Shown here piece after piece: positions 25,191 through 33,923 of a stretch of 64,000 bases of DNA. Source of the stretch: Lachnospiraceae bacterium. Lineage in GTDB: Bacteria; Bacillota; Clostridia; Lachnospirales; Anaerotignaceae. The stretch is from assembly GCA_003543235.1 (NCBI GenBank), contig DPJA01000009.1, positions 62,001-126,000 on the forward strand, read 5' to 3'. Both the position numbers and the translations under genes were made by a program. The notes under the pieces are model-generated. The model did not search any database. It was not told the DNA's origin and was given only the letters and a program-made list of their open reading frames with translations. How positions within the stretch are numbered: position 1 is the stretch's first letter; the number at the start of each line of letters is the position of its first letter.

Positions 25191-25251
25191 CGTTTCGGTG
25201 GAAATAAATTCCGCGGAAACGATTCCATTCGGGTTGCTACACCCACGAATG
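25191..25251. repeat. Two further hairpins between terminator and glmS stop
   Basis: CGTTTCggtGGAA (25191-25203) pairs with TTCCgcgGAAACG (25209-25221). CATTCG (25226-25231) with CGAATG (25246-25251) is extended by GGT/ACC. They lie in the 3' UTR of glmS on the minus strand, 20-80 nt after its stop. Confidence 0.6.
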
Positions 25252-25271
25252 CCTGTTTATTTAAGCCGCAC

Positions 25272-27107
25272 TTACTCTACCGTTACGGATTTTGCAAGAT
25301 TTCTTGGCTGGTCAATATCTGTACCAAGAGCTTTTGCAACATAATATGCAAACAACTGTGTTGTTACATTTGCAATAATAGGTGCTGTCATCCAACCACT
25401 GCGTGGAACATAGATAACATCATCTACCTGACTTTTTATGCTGTCATTTCCATTTAACGCAATGGCAATAACCTTTGCACCTCTCGCCTTAACCTCCTTA
25501 ATGTTAGATAAGGTCTTTTCAAAAAGCTCTTCCTGCGTAAGCATTGCTATTACTAGCGTACTATCCTCAATCATAGCTATAGGCCCATGTTTAAGCTCAC
25601 CTGCCGCATATGCCTCGCTATGCAGATATGCTATCTCCTTAAGCTTAAGCGAGCCCTCCATGCTTATCAAATAGTCAAGCCCTCTACCTATATAAAAAAC
25701 ATTTTTGCTGTTAATATATTTTTCAGCAAGCTTGCTTTCTTCTCCACATTTTTGTATTACTTCAGAAATACGCCCTGGAAGAGAATTTAATTCAGCTCTT
25801 GCAGCCGAAAACTCTGCCTTTGTCATTTTTCCTGTTTCCATGGAAATATGCAGACAAATAAGCTCCATAGCTACTACCTGTGCAGTAAATGCCTTTGTGG
25901 ATGCCACTGAAATTTCTGGGCCTGCAAGGATATAGAAAACGTCATCTGCCTCACGTGCAATTGAACTGCCCACCGCATTAACAATAGCCAAAACCCTTGC
26001 CTTATTGCGTTTAGCAATTCTAAGTGCCTCAAGAGTGTCTGCCGTTTCACCGCTTTGAGATACAACAATAAGCAGTGTTCTTTCATCCAAAATAGGGTCT
26101 TTATATCTAAATTCGCTGGCAACATCTGCAACTACTGGTATTCTTGCAATTCTTTCAATAAGGTACTTACCTACTAATCCTGCGTGATATGCTGTGCCAC
26201 AGGCAACAATATAAATTCTGTCTATATTTTTTAAGTCATCTTTTCTAAGGCTTATTCCTTCAAGGTTTATTTCATCTTCGTCTTCTTTCATTCTTATTGA
26301 AAGCACATCCTGAACAATTTTAGGTTGTTCATTAATTTCTTTAAGCATGAAGTGGTCATATCCGCCTTTTTCTGCAGCGTCAATATCCCAGTTTACATGA
26401 AAAATATCCCTATCCACCTTGTTTTTATCTCTGTCAAAAATATCAATGGAATCTTTTTTAATAACTGCTACTTCGTTGTCATTAAGGAAATATACCTCTC
26501 TAGTACGATGTAAAATTGCAGGTATATCTGAGGCAATAAAATTCTCTCCTTGCCCTTTACCTATAACAAGTGGACAGTTTTTTCTTGCAGCAATAAGTGT
26601 ATCCGGATAGTCTTTGCATATAATGCCAAGTGCATATGCACCCTCTATTCTCTCCAGCACCATAAACACGCTTTCCAAAAAGCCATGTCCTTGCTTATAA
26701 TAATAGTCCATAAGATGGGCCACAGTTTCTGTGTCTGTTTCAGACACAAACCTATATCCCTTTGCACTAAGTTCCTCTTTTATTTCCATATAATTTTCTA
26801 TAATGCCGTTATGCACTACAGCAATCATTCTATCCTCACTCATGTGTGGGTGGGAATTAATGTCACTAGGTGCACCATGGGTTGCCCACCTAGTGTGTCC
26901 AATGCCTGCCTTACCCTGTATTTGGTTATTCTCAAGCATTTTTGCAAGGTTTACAAGCTTACCCTGAGCCTTAAGTAAATTTATTTTTGTTCCGTCATGC
27001 ACTGCTATTCCAGCAGAATCATAGCCTCTGTATTCCAATTTGCTCAAGCCCTCCATAAGAATGGATGGTGCCTGCTTAGAACCTATATATCCAACTATTC
27101 CGCACAT
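25272..27107 (-). CDS. glmS: Glutamine--fructose-6-phosphate aminotransferase (isomerizing)
   Basis: Makes glucosamine-6-phosphate from fructose-6-phosphate and glutamine, the first step to UDP-GlcNAc and peptidoglycan. The start is ATG 27107 (MCGIVGYIGSKQ), after SD GGGAGG; the catalytic cysteine must be residue 2 before Met removal, so the longer frame to 27176 is wrong. The product has 611 residues: N-terminal glutamine amidotransferase (GHTRWATHG near 70-80) and two SIS sugar-isomerase domains (SQSGET, STKAF). The C-terminus DQPRNLAKSVTVE is canonical. It follows glmM by 19 bp and so is co-transcribed; no glmS ribozyme fits in that gap. Confidence 0.97.
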   Translation of the reverse strand: MCGIVGYIGSKQAPSILMEGLSKLEYRGYDSAGIAVHDGTKINLLKAQGKLVNLAKMLENNQIQGKAGIGHTRWATHGAPSDINSHPHMSEDRMIAVVHNGIIENYMEIKEELSAKGYRFVSETDTETVAHLMDYYYKQGHGFLESVFMVLERIEGAYALGIICKDYPDTLIAARKNCPLVIGKGQGENFIASDIPAILHRTREVYFLNDNEVAVIKKDSIDIFDRDKNKVDRDIFHVNWDIDAAEKGGYDHFMLKEINEQPKIVQDVLSIRMKEDEDEINLEGISLRKDDLKNIDRIYIVACGTAYHAGLVGKYLIERIARIPVVADVASEFRYKDPILDERTLLIVVSQSGETADTLEALRIAKRNKARVLAIVNAVGSSIAREADDVFYILAGPEISVASTKAFTAQVVAMELICLHISMETGKMTKAEFSAARAELNSLPGRISEVIQKCGEESKLAEKYINSKNVFYIGRGLDYLISMEGSLKLKEIAYLHSEAYAAGELKHGPIAMIEDSTLVIAMLTQEELFEKTLSNIKEVKARGAKVIAIALNGNDSIKSQVDDVIYVPRSGWMTAPIIANVTTQLFAYYVAKALGTDIDQPRNLAKSVTVE

Positions 27108-27126
27108 GGTTTTACCTCCCCAATGT

Positions 27127-28476
27127 TTACTGAAGCTTTTCTTCAATAAGCCTTGCAAGCTTATTGGCTTCTTCATTCATCAAATCTATATCTTTTCCCT
27201 CTATCATTACCCTTACAAGCGGCTCGGTACCTGATGTTCTTATAAGCACCCTGCCCTCATCTGCAAATTTTGCAGAAAGCTTTTCCACGGCAATTTTAAT
27301 CTCCACAACTTCCATATAATCATTTTTTTTAAGATTATTAACTCTTGCGTTAACAAGAACCTGTGGCATAACCTCCATAATGCTTGCAAGCTGTGAAGCC
27401 TTTTTTCCGCTATTTTTAAGTACAGTAAGCATCTTTATGGCTGTAAGTATTCCATCCCCTGTTGTGTTGTGGTCAAGGAATATAATATGCCCCGACTGTT
27501 CTCCACCAATATTATAGTCACCTGAAATCATTTTTTCAAGTACGTATCTGTCACCAACATTTGCCTGCTCAATATTAATTCCATTTTCTTTACCCATCAT
27601 AACAAAGCCAAGGTTACTCATAATTGTGCCAACAATGGTATTATTTCTCAATATTCCATTTTCTTTCATATCAAGACCACAAATTGCAAGTATCTTATCG
27701 CCGTCAATAAGCTGGCCGTTTTCATCAACAGCAAGGCATCTATCAGCATCACCATCAAAAGCAAAACCAATATCTGCTCCATTTTCAACGACAAATTTCT
27801 TTAAATCGTCCATATTTGTAGAGCCACAGTTTTTATTAATGTTCATGCCATCAGGCTCGTTATGGATAATGCACATTGAAGCACCAAGGTTAAGTATAGA
27901 AATAGGCCCTGCCTTGTAAGCCGCCCCATTAGAGCAATCCAGTGCAACCTTAATGCCATCTAACCTCACTGGGCATGATTTTGTTAAGAACTCAATATAA
28001 TCCTCAATGGCATCCTCTGATATAGATTTTGTACCAACCTCGCCTCCAATAGGCTTTGGCAGTATTTCCTCTTTATTATAAAGTATATCCTCAATTTCAT
28101 TTTCAAGCTCATCACGTAATTTATAGCCGTCCTTATTAAAAAACTTAATTCCGTTGTATTCAACTGGATTATGTGATGCCGAAATAACAACACCTGCATC
28201 CAAATTATATTTGCGTACTAAATATGCAATGGCTGGTGTAGGTACAACTCCTGCCAATATTGCGTGTGCACCAACTGAACAAATTCCTGCCACAAGGGCA
28301 CTTTCCAACATATCTCCGCTCATTCTTGTGTCCATGCCAACCAAAATTTTAGGTGCATGGTCTGTTTCTTTTGTAAGCACATAAGCGCCTGCTCTGCCCA
28401 AATTATATGCTAATTCACCTGTCAGTTCCGTGTTAGCAATACCTCTAACGCCGTCTGTGCCGAATAACTTTCCCAC
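27127..28476 (-). CDS. glmM: Phosphoglucosamine mutase
   Basis: Converts glucosamine-6-phosphate to glucosamine-1-phosphate, second step to UDP-GlcNAc. The protein has 449 residues, usual for GlmM. The phosphoserine is S101 in VISASHNP, metal ligands are in the DGDADR loop (about 241-246), and the sugar-binding GEQSGH and C-terminal RTSGTEPLVRVMIEG phosphate loop are intact. The start is GTG at 28476, preceded by SD AAGGAGG; no better ATG exists. Co-transcribed with glmS just downstream, giving two consecutive enzymes; glmU, the third, lies at the right edge of the window. Confidence 0.97.
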   Translation of the reverse strand: MGKLFGTDGVRGIANTELTGELAYNLGRAGAYVLTKETDHAPKILVGMDTRMSGDMLESALVAGICSVGAHAILAGVVPTPAIAYLVRKYNLDAGVVISASHNPVEYNGIKFFNKDGYKLRDELENEIEDILYNKEEILPKPIGGEVGTKSISEDAIEDYIEFLTKSCPVRLDGIKVALDCSNGAAYKAGPISILNLGASMCIIHNEPDGMNINKNCGSTNMDDLKKFVVENGADIGFAFDGDADRCLAVDENGQLIDGDKILAICGLDMKENGILRNNTIVGTIMSNLGFVMMGKENGINIEQANVGDRYVLEKMISGDYNIGGEQSGHIIFLDHNTTGDGILTAIKMLTVLKNSGKKASQLASIMEVMPQVLVNARVNNLKKNDYMEVVEIKIAVEKLSAKFADEGRVLIRTSGTEPLVRVMIEGKDIDLMNEEANKLARLIEEKLQ

Positions 28477-28589
28477 GGGGTAAATTCCTCCTTAAATACA
28501 AATATGTAACCTATAACCAAACTATTATATCACCTTATCTCCTGTCAAACAACTTATTTCTATATTTTGCTCTCTTTTGTGCAATTCCA

Positions 28590-28617
28590 TTGACGTTAAT
28601 CGAAACAGTGATATAAT
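28590..28617 (+). promoter_or_regulatory. Promoter of the EamA transporter gene
   Basis: TTGACG (28590-28595), a 16-nt spacer and TATAAT (28612-28617), 43 nt before the ATG. It lies divergent from glmM. Confidence 0.75.
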
Positions 28618-28659
28618 AGTTAATAAAATATATACATTATGAATTGAGGATTTTTTATT

Positions 28660-29568
28660 ATGAACGTTAAAAACAAAAGTTTATTAATGATGCACATGGC
28701 AATTTTTATGTTTGGCTCATCAAGCCTTTTTGGAAAACTTATTCACCAACCCACCTTTGTTATTGTAGCTGGTCGTGTTTTAATTTCCTTTGTTATTACA
28801 GGAATTTATTTTAAGCTAAATAAAATATCCATAAGGCTTAACAGCAAAAGAGATTATGGCATTGTTCTGCTGATAGGCGGAATATTGGCGTTGCATTGGC
28901 TTGCTTTTTACAACAGTGTGAAAATTTCAACTGTTGCAATAGCATTGCTTACGTTTTCCACCTGTCCTATTTTTACAACCTTTTTAGAACCGATATTTTT
29001 TGATGAACACCTGAAAAAAAGCGATGTTTTTGCTGCCATTTTTGCATTCTGCGGTGTAATCTTTGTTTTACCAAAGGTTGAACTTGGAAGTTCTGTGTTT
29101 ATGGGCGTTATCGAGGGTATTTTTGCTGGTTTCTCCTTTGCACTTGTTTCTATGTTGGAGCGAAAGTATGTTAAAATATATGAAGGAATTGTTATCTCAT
29201 TCTATGAACAAGCAATAGTTTTCTTTTTACTTCTACCGTTTGTTCTTATAGTTGGAATTAAGCCATTGGATAACACACAAATTGGTACATTCATTATTTT
29301 TGGTACTATCTTCACTTTACTTTCAAGGTTACTGTATATAACGTCACTTAAAGGTGTAAGTGCTCAAACTGCTACTGTTGCAACGTGTTTAGAGCCACTG
29401 TATGGCATTATTCTTGCATTTATATTGGTACATGAAATACCAACCATGCGTGACCTTATAGGTGGAGCAATAATACTTGCCGCCGTTGGATATTCCTCTT
29501 TTAATTCCATGCGTGAAACTAAAATAGAGATGATAGAAATGCCGTCACAAATACCTACCGAATATTAA
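28660..29568 (+). CDS. EamA/DMT family transporter
   Basis: Ten-helix drug/metabolite transporter of 302 residues with two EamA repeats (about 8-137 and 148-285). The first repeat shows the family's FGSSSLFGKL and ALLTFSTCPIFTTFLEP segments; the second ends TCLEPLYGIILAFILVHE, the usual duplicated motif. Such proteins export amino acids, nucleosides or other metabolites, but substrate cannot be told from sequence. ATG at 28660 lacks a strong SD (GAGGA 10 nt upstream). Single gene with own promoter and terminator. Confidence 0.88.
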   Translation: MNVKNKSLLMMHMAIFMFGSSSLFGKLIHQPTFVIVAGRVLISFVITGIYFKLNKISIRLNSKRDYGIVLLIGGILALHWLAFYNSVKISTVAIALLTFSTCPIFTTFLEPIFFDEHLKKSDVFAAIFAFCGVIFVLPKVELGSSVFMGVIEGIFAGFSFALVSMLERKYVKIYEGIVISFYEQAIVFFLLLPFVLIVGIKPLDNTQIGTFIIFGTIFTLLSRLLYITSLKGVSAQTATVATCLEPLYGIILAFILVHEIPTMRDLIGGAIILAAVGYSSFNSMRETKIEMIEMPSQIPTEY

Positions 29569-29592
29569 AAAATCATTTATTTTAAATAAACC

Positions 29593-29624
29593 AAAAGCCA
29601 CAAGCAAAATGCTTGTGGCTTTTT
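29593..29624. terminator. Terminator after the EamA gene
   Basis: Stem AAAAGCCACAAGCA (29593-29606) with TGCTTGTGGCTTTT (29610-29624), T-run after. It could also serve the converging band-7 operon. Confidence 0.9.
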
Positions 29625-29688
29625 ATATGCGTGGGTATTAATGACAAACCACATATACTCTTTAACTATGTTCTATCTGGTTCATTTC

Positions 29689-30630
29689 TCACTTTGTAAG
29701 TTGTGGCTTATCGTCTAATGTAAGCTCTTTAAATGCCGTTGCCAGCCCTGCAAGGCTCTGAATTTCTGACGGTATGATAATCTTTGTTGCCTGTCCGTCA
29801 GCAGCCTTCTGAAACGCTTCAAGGCTCTTTATAGCAATAACGCCCTTCTGTGGTGCAGCTTCATTAAGCAGCTTAATACTCTCAGCCGTTGCCTGTTGTA
29901 CCTTCATAATAGCCTCTGCTTCACCTTCGGCACGTTTTATGGTAGATTCCTTTGCTGCCTCAGCTTGAAGAATTGCAGATGCTTTTGATGCTTCAGCACG
30001 AAGAATTGTACTTTCTTTCTCGCCTTCTGCAACAAGTATAGCACTTCTTTTCTCGCCCTCTGCCTGAAGAATTCTCTCACGTCTTTCACGTTCTGCTTTC
30101 ATCTGTTTTTCCATAGAATCTTGAATTTCTTTAGGAGGCATAATGTTTTTAAGCTCAACACGATTAATTTTGATACCCCATGGGTCTGTAGCCTCATCAA
30201 GGATAATACGCATTTTAGAGTTAATTATATCACGTGATGTAAGTGTCTGGTCAAGTTCTAAGTCACCTATAATATTTCTAAGTGTTGTTGCTGTAAGGTT
30301 TTCAATAGCCCTAATTGGGTTATCAACACCATACACATAAAGCTTAGGGTCTGTAATCTGTAAATAGATAACCGTATCTATCTGCATTGTTACGTTATCC
30401 TTTGTAATAACAGGCTGTGGAGGAAAATCCGCAACTAATTCTTTTAAATTAACCTTTTTGGACACACGGTCTAAAACAGGAAGTGCAAAATGTAACCCTG
30501 TTCCCCATGTTGTATAGTAAGCACCCAGTCTTTCAATAACATAAACATATGCCTGAGGAACTACTTTAAGGTTGCTTACAACTAGTACAAGTATAATTAT
30601 TGCAAGAACTAAAACCGGTATAAATCCCAT
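29689..30630 (-). CDS. SPFH/band 7 (stomatin-like, QmcA-type) membrane protein
   Basis: 313-residue SPFH protein: an N-terminal membrane hairpin/helix (3-21), the SPFH domain (about 22-180, with PPQPVITKDNVTM and the NPIRAIENL...LRNIIGDLELDQ core), then a long coiled coil rich in Ala-Glu repeats (about 185-250: EGEKRSAIL, EGEKESTIL, EASKASAIL, EAAKESTIK), which mediates oligomer assembly. Family members organise membrane microdomains and modulate proteases. ATG at 30630 has SD AAGGAG. It lies 24 bp after the NfeD-like gene, the well-known stomatin-NfeD operon. Identity firm, specific role unknown. Confidence 0.92.
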   Translation of the reverse strand: MGFIPVLVLAIIILVLVVSNLKVVPQAYVYVIERLGAYYTTWGTGLHFALPVLDRVSKKVNLKELVADFPPQPVITKDNVTMQIDTVIYLQITDPKLYVYGVDNPIRAIENLTATTLRNIIGDLELDQTLTSRDIINSKMRIILDEATDPWGIKINRVELKNIMPPKEIQDSMEKQMKAERERRERILQAEGEKRSAILVAEGEKESTILRAEASKASAILQAEAAKESTIKRAEGEAEAIMKVQQATAESIKLLNEAAPQKGVIAIKSLEAFQKAADGQATKIIIPSEIQSLAGLATAFKELTLDDKPQLTK

Positions 30631-30654
30631 ACTGCATCTCTCCTTCTAAACTTC

Positions 30655-31101
30655 TTAAACTTCCTCTACCAATACCTTAACACCTTGAATCTTAACGATT
30701 TTCACCTTGCTGTCTTTCTGTATACCTTTGCCGCTGTCGAGGCTTCGTGCTGTCCATACCTTGCCATCAATTTTAACAGCACCTTTTTCAGCAAAGTTAT
30801 CAATTTCCTCAACAACAACACCAACGTGCCCTATTATTACATCTGCATTGGTAGGCTCACTTTTTTGCTTAAGCACCTTTTTAATAAAAGGCTTTGTAAG
30901 CACAAGCAATGCAATTGATACAACCAAAAACACAACAACCTGAACAATAAGCGACGTACCAGCCCTTGCCGCAACCATCGCTGCAAGAGAGCCTACGCAA
31001 AACCAGATAGACACCAATGCACCTACCGTTGCCACCTCTGCTACAACAAAAATCACAAATAAAACAAGCCAAAGGGTAGTTAAACTTAAATCAAAACCCA
31101 T
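30655..31101 (-). CDS. NfeD-like membrane protein (short form)
   Basis: 148-residue short NfeD homologue. Three or four hydrophobic segments fill residues 8-75, followed by a soluble OB-fold (about 85-147; VGVVVEEIDNFAEKGAVKIDGKVWTA region). It lacks the N-terminal serine-protease domain of long NfeD proteins. The OB fold partners the stomatin-like protein encoded next. ATG at 31101 has SD AAGGAGG. Upstream neighbour is the SufB-like gene 28 bp away on the same strand, so read-through from the Fe-S assembly operon is possible. Confidence 0.9.
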   Translation of the reverse strand: MGFDLSLTTLWLVLFVIFVVAEVATVGALVSIWFCVGSLAAMVAARAGTSLIVQVVVFLVVSIALLVLTKPFIKKVLKQKSEPTNADVIIGHVGVVVEEIDNFAEKGAVKIDGKVWTARSLDSGKGIQKDSKVKIVKIQGVKVLVEEV

Positions 31102-31129
31102 ACCAGCACCTCCTTATAAGGATAGCTTA

Positions 31130-32050
31130 TTATTTTAAAAATCCATTTACAATCTGTGCTTCTGCCTCTTGTTCTGTAAGACCCAAGGTCATAAGCTTTA
31201 CAATCTGTTCTCCGGCAATTTTGCCTATAGCCGCCTCATGTATAAGTGAAGCCTCCACATTGTTGGCTGTAATCTCTGGCACAGCAGTAACCACTGCATT
31301 ATCCATAATAATTGCATCACACTCCGAATGACCTATACAACGTGCATTGCCATTTATAACAGAAACAAACTTTTGCTTGGATTTGTCTTTAGCCACCGAA
31401 CGTGATACAAGGCTTACACTTGAATCATCGCCATCCATATCAATCTCAAACCTAGTTTCAGCATATTGATTACCATGGGTAAGTATCTTTTCCTTAACAA
31501 CAACCGAAGCTCCTGCCTTTGCGTGTGCCTTTGTTGTTCTTATGGTGGAATCTACACCTTTAAGCTGTGTTGTTTCCAGCTCAATATAACTTCCCTCATC
31601 CGCTTCAATAACAGTTTGCGGATTTATAATTCTTTCACCCGCACCATCGCCTGTGCCTATATGTTTTTCAACATATCTCACTCTGGAATTTTTGCCAAGA
31701 AAAAATCTGTGAATACCATTATGCTCGCTATTCTGGCTGCCATCATTGTGTATACCACAACCTGCAACAATAACAATGTCAGCATTTTCTCCAACATAAA
31801 AATCGTTATAAACAAGGTCGTGTATTCCAGCCTTTGTTACAATAGCCGGTATATGCACGCTCTCGTTCTTAGTATTTGGTTTAATTATTATATCAATACC
31901 ACTTTTGTCTGTTTTTCCAACAATTTCAATATTTGCTGTTGAATTTCGCCCGTCAAGTTGGCTATTCAACCTTATATTGTATGCACCAGCAGGCACATTA
32001 TGCAATTCTGAAACCTCTGCAAGTAAAATATCTCTAATGTCATCATTCAT
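31130..32050 (-). CDS. SufB/SufD-family Fe-S scaffold, short (SmsB-like) form
   Basis: 306-residue SufBD-core protein, much shorter than the ~470-residue SufB. It consists mostly of the beta-helix core (about 30-265), with a helical C-terminus that contains the conserved EASLIHEAAIGKIAGEQIVKLM...GLTEQEAEAQIVNGFL block. A cysteine-histidine pair in the core (CGIHNDGSQNSEH region) and C in GHSECD may serve cluster binding. With the SufC-like ATPase it forms the minimal two-gene system (SmsCB-type) seen in many anaerobes, with no SufD, SufS or SufU here. ATG at 32050 is two bases past the sufC-like stop. Confidence 0.9.
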   Translation of the reverse strand: MNDDIRDILLAEVSELHNVPAGAYNIRLNSQLDGRNSTANIEIVGKTDKSGIDIIIKPNTKNESVHIPAIVTKAGIHDLVYNDFYVGENADIVIVAGCGIHNDGSQNSEHNGIHRFFLGKNSRVRYVEKHIGTGDGAGERIINPQTVIEADEGSYIELETTQLKGVDSTIRTTKAHAKAGASVVVKEKILTHGNQYAETRFEIDMDGDDSSVSLVSRSVAKDKSKQKFVSVINGNARCIGHSECDAIIMDNAVVTAVPEITANNVEASLIHEAAIGKIAGEQIVKLMTLGLTEQEAEAQIVNGFLK

Positions 32051-32052
32051 AA

Positions 32053-32781
32053 TTATTCTTCCTCCCTGTAGTACTGGCAGCCAGAATAAGCCATTTCGGC
32101 CTGTTCAAGCAATGTAGGCATAATTTCTTCCTTAGTACCACGGGTAGCAATACCTCCATTTGCAAGCACAATAATTTCATCGGCAATATTAAGTATTCTT
32201 TCTTGATGAGAAATAATAATAATAGTGCCTTTAATCTCAGTATGAATTTTTTCAAATACATCAATGAGGTTTTTAAAACTCCAAATATCAATCCCTGCTT
32301 CTGGTTCATCGAAAACAGAAACCTTGGTTTTTCTCGCCATAATTGTTGCAATTTCAATTCTTTTAAGCTCTCCGCCTGAAAGAGATGCGTTAACCTCTCT
32401 GTCGATATAATCTCTTGCACAAAGACCAACCTCAGAAAGGTATTGACAGGCTTCAGACGTTGAAAGACTTTGTCCGCTTGCAAGATTTATAAGGTCTTTA
32501 ACGGTAACACCTTTGAACCTTACAGGCTGTTGAAATGCAAAGCTTATACCGAGTTTTGCTCTATCAGTAATGCTCATTTGTGTAATATCTTGTCCATCAA
32601 ATAAAATTTCACCTTTTGTAGGCTTAACAATACCAGCAATAATTTTTGCAAGAGTACTTTTACCACTGCCATTAGGTCCTGTGATAACTATAAATTTTGC
32701 ATCCTCTACCTTTAAACTTACATTATTGATAATATCCTTTTCACCTTCAACAGTGTATGATATGTTTTTTAATTCTAACAT
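32053..32781 (-). CDS. sufC: SufC-like ABC ATPase of the minimal Suf (Sms) system
   Basis: Soluble ABC ATPase of 242 residues that powers Fe-S cluster assembly on the SufB-type scaffold. Walker A GPNGSGKST (about 35-43), Q-loop FAFQQPVRFKG, signature LSGGELKRIEIA (about 134-145), Walker B VSVFDEPEAGIDIW (D-E at about 156-157), switch His in IIISHQERI. The EPEAGIDIWSF motif replaces the SDLD found in classical SufC (ETDSGLDID), characteristic of the SmsC branch. It is the first gene of the operon with its own TTGACG/TATAAT promoter. Confidence 0.9.
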   Translation of the reverse strand: MLELKNISYTVEGEKDIINNVSLKVEDAKFIVITGPNGSGKSTLAKIIAGIVKPTKGEILFDGQDITQMSITDRAKLGISFAFQQPVRFKGVTVKDLINLASGQSLSTSEACQYLSEVGLCARDYIDREVNASLSGGELKRIEIATIMARKTKVSVFDEPEAGIDIWSFKNLIDVFEKIHTEIKGTIIIISHQERILNIADEIIVLANGGIATRGTKEEIMPTLLEQAEMAYSGCQYYREEE

Positions 32782-32822
32782 AATTGCCTCCTCAAAAGAT
32801 ATAAAAACTTCTTCACTAATAG

Positions 32823-32851
32823 ATTATACCAACTTGTACAATTTACGTCAA
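32823..32851 (-). promoter_or_regulatory. Promoter of the sufC-sufB-like operon
   Basis: Minus strand TTGACG (32851-32846), 17-nt spacer, TATAAT (32828-32823), 42 nt above the start codon. It closely matches the sigma-A consensus. Confidence 0.85.
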
Positions 32852-32883
32852 TAAATACCTTTTATACTGTTATTATACTACAC

Positions 32884-32927
32884 AAAAAAAGGAAAGACTG
32901 TTGCAAACGCAACACTTTCCTTTTTTT
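32884..32927 (-). terminator. Terminator after the 2-hydroxyacid dehydrogenase gene
   Basis: Seven A's, GGAAAG, GTTGC, a short loop, GCAAC, CTTTCC and seven T's. It ends the operon above and insulates the suf promoter. Confidence 0.88.
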
Positions 32928-32954
32928 CACTTGACTATTATATTATATACAAAA

Positions 32955-33908
32955 TTACACAATTAAATTCTGTGGCATTCCCTGTTCCCATTTAAGTATA
33001 TTTTCAACAACTATACCAGCACGAGTGTATAAAGCTTCTTCTGATGCAAAAGCAACGTGTGGTGTTACCACCGTATTTTTGCTTTTAATAAGCGGATGTG
33101 TTGATGGTATTGGTGGTTCCATCTCAAACACATCAATACCTGCACCTGCTATTTCCCCGTTGTTAAGTGCCTTTGCCAGCTCCTCGCTGTCTACAACACC
33201 GCCACGAGCAGTGTTTATAAGTATTGCTGTTTCTTTCATAAGCTGAAGCTGCTTGTTGCCTATAAGCTTTGTTGTGGTGTTATTAAAAGGCACGTGCAAT
33301 GATACAATGTCACTTTGTTCAAGCAGTTCCTCCATAGAAACAAACTTAACGCCCTTTTCTTCCAGCTGTGGCTTTATACTTCTGCTATAAGCAAGCACAT
33401 TACAGCCAAATGCCATAGCAATCTCTGCAACTCTGGAGCCTATAGCACCTGTACCTATAATTCCAAATTTTTTACCAAACAGCTCACAACCAACAAGTCC
33501 CGCTTTTGTCCCCTCGTTACGTACAGCGGTATCACACGCTGGTATATTTCTCAAAACTGATATAGCAAGACCAAATGTAAGCTCTGCCACTGCATTAGTG
33601 GAATATCCTGCGGCATTGCACACAGTAATTCCCTTTCCCTTGCAAAATTCTGTATCTATATGGTCCACACCTGTGAACGCCACTGAAATCATTTTTAAAT
33701 TAGGGCAGTTTTCAATAACAGCTTTCCTTAATGGTAAATTTGCAACTATTATTATTTCTGCCTCCTTGCCTCGTTCAATTAATTCAGAAGTTTCCTCTGT
33801 ACGAGTTTCGTGGTAAACAATCTCATGTCCTGCCTCTTTAATGGGTTTTATTACCTCACTAACCTTTGAAGATGTAATTCCTAATGGTTCAATAATAACT
33901 ATTTTCAT
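32955..33908 (-). CDS. D-2-hydroxyacid dehydrogenase family protein
   Basis: NAD(P)-dependent D-isomer-specific 2-hydroxyacid dehydrogenase of 317 residues. Rossmann motif GIIGTGAIGSRV (about 144-155), RGGVVD with catalytic Arg (about 230-235), GIDVFEMEP with the glutamate (about 258-266) and the catalytic His in VVTPHVAF (near 282). It lacks an ACT domain, so it is not SerA. Closest groups are hydroxypyruvate/glyoxylate or C-terminal-binding-protein type reductases; the substrate is undecided. ATG at 33908 has SD GGGAG. Co-transcribed with the ECF S component 15 bp upstream. Confidence 0.88.
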   Translation of the reverse strand: MKIVIIEPLGITSSKVSEVIKPIKEAGHEIVYHETRTEETSELIERGKEAEIIIVANLPLRKAVIENCPNLKMISVAFTGVDHIDTEFCKGKGITVCNAAGYSTNAVAELTFGLAISVLRNIPACDTAVRNEGTKAGLVGCELFGKKFGIIGTGAIGSRVAEIAMAFGCNVLAYSRSIKPQLEEKGVKFVSMEELLEQSDIVSLHVPFNNTTTKLIGNKQLQLMKETAILINTARGGVVDSEELAKALNNGEIAGAGIDVFEMEPPIPSTHPLIKSKNTVVTPHVAFASEEALYTRAGIVVENILKWEQGMPQNLIV

Positions 33909-33923
33909 ACGTCAACTCTCCCC

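Noticed and set aside
28477..28589. glmS ribozyme
   Set aside because: No ribozyme core sequence or pseudoknot pattern could be found before glmM or glmS.
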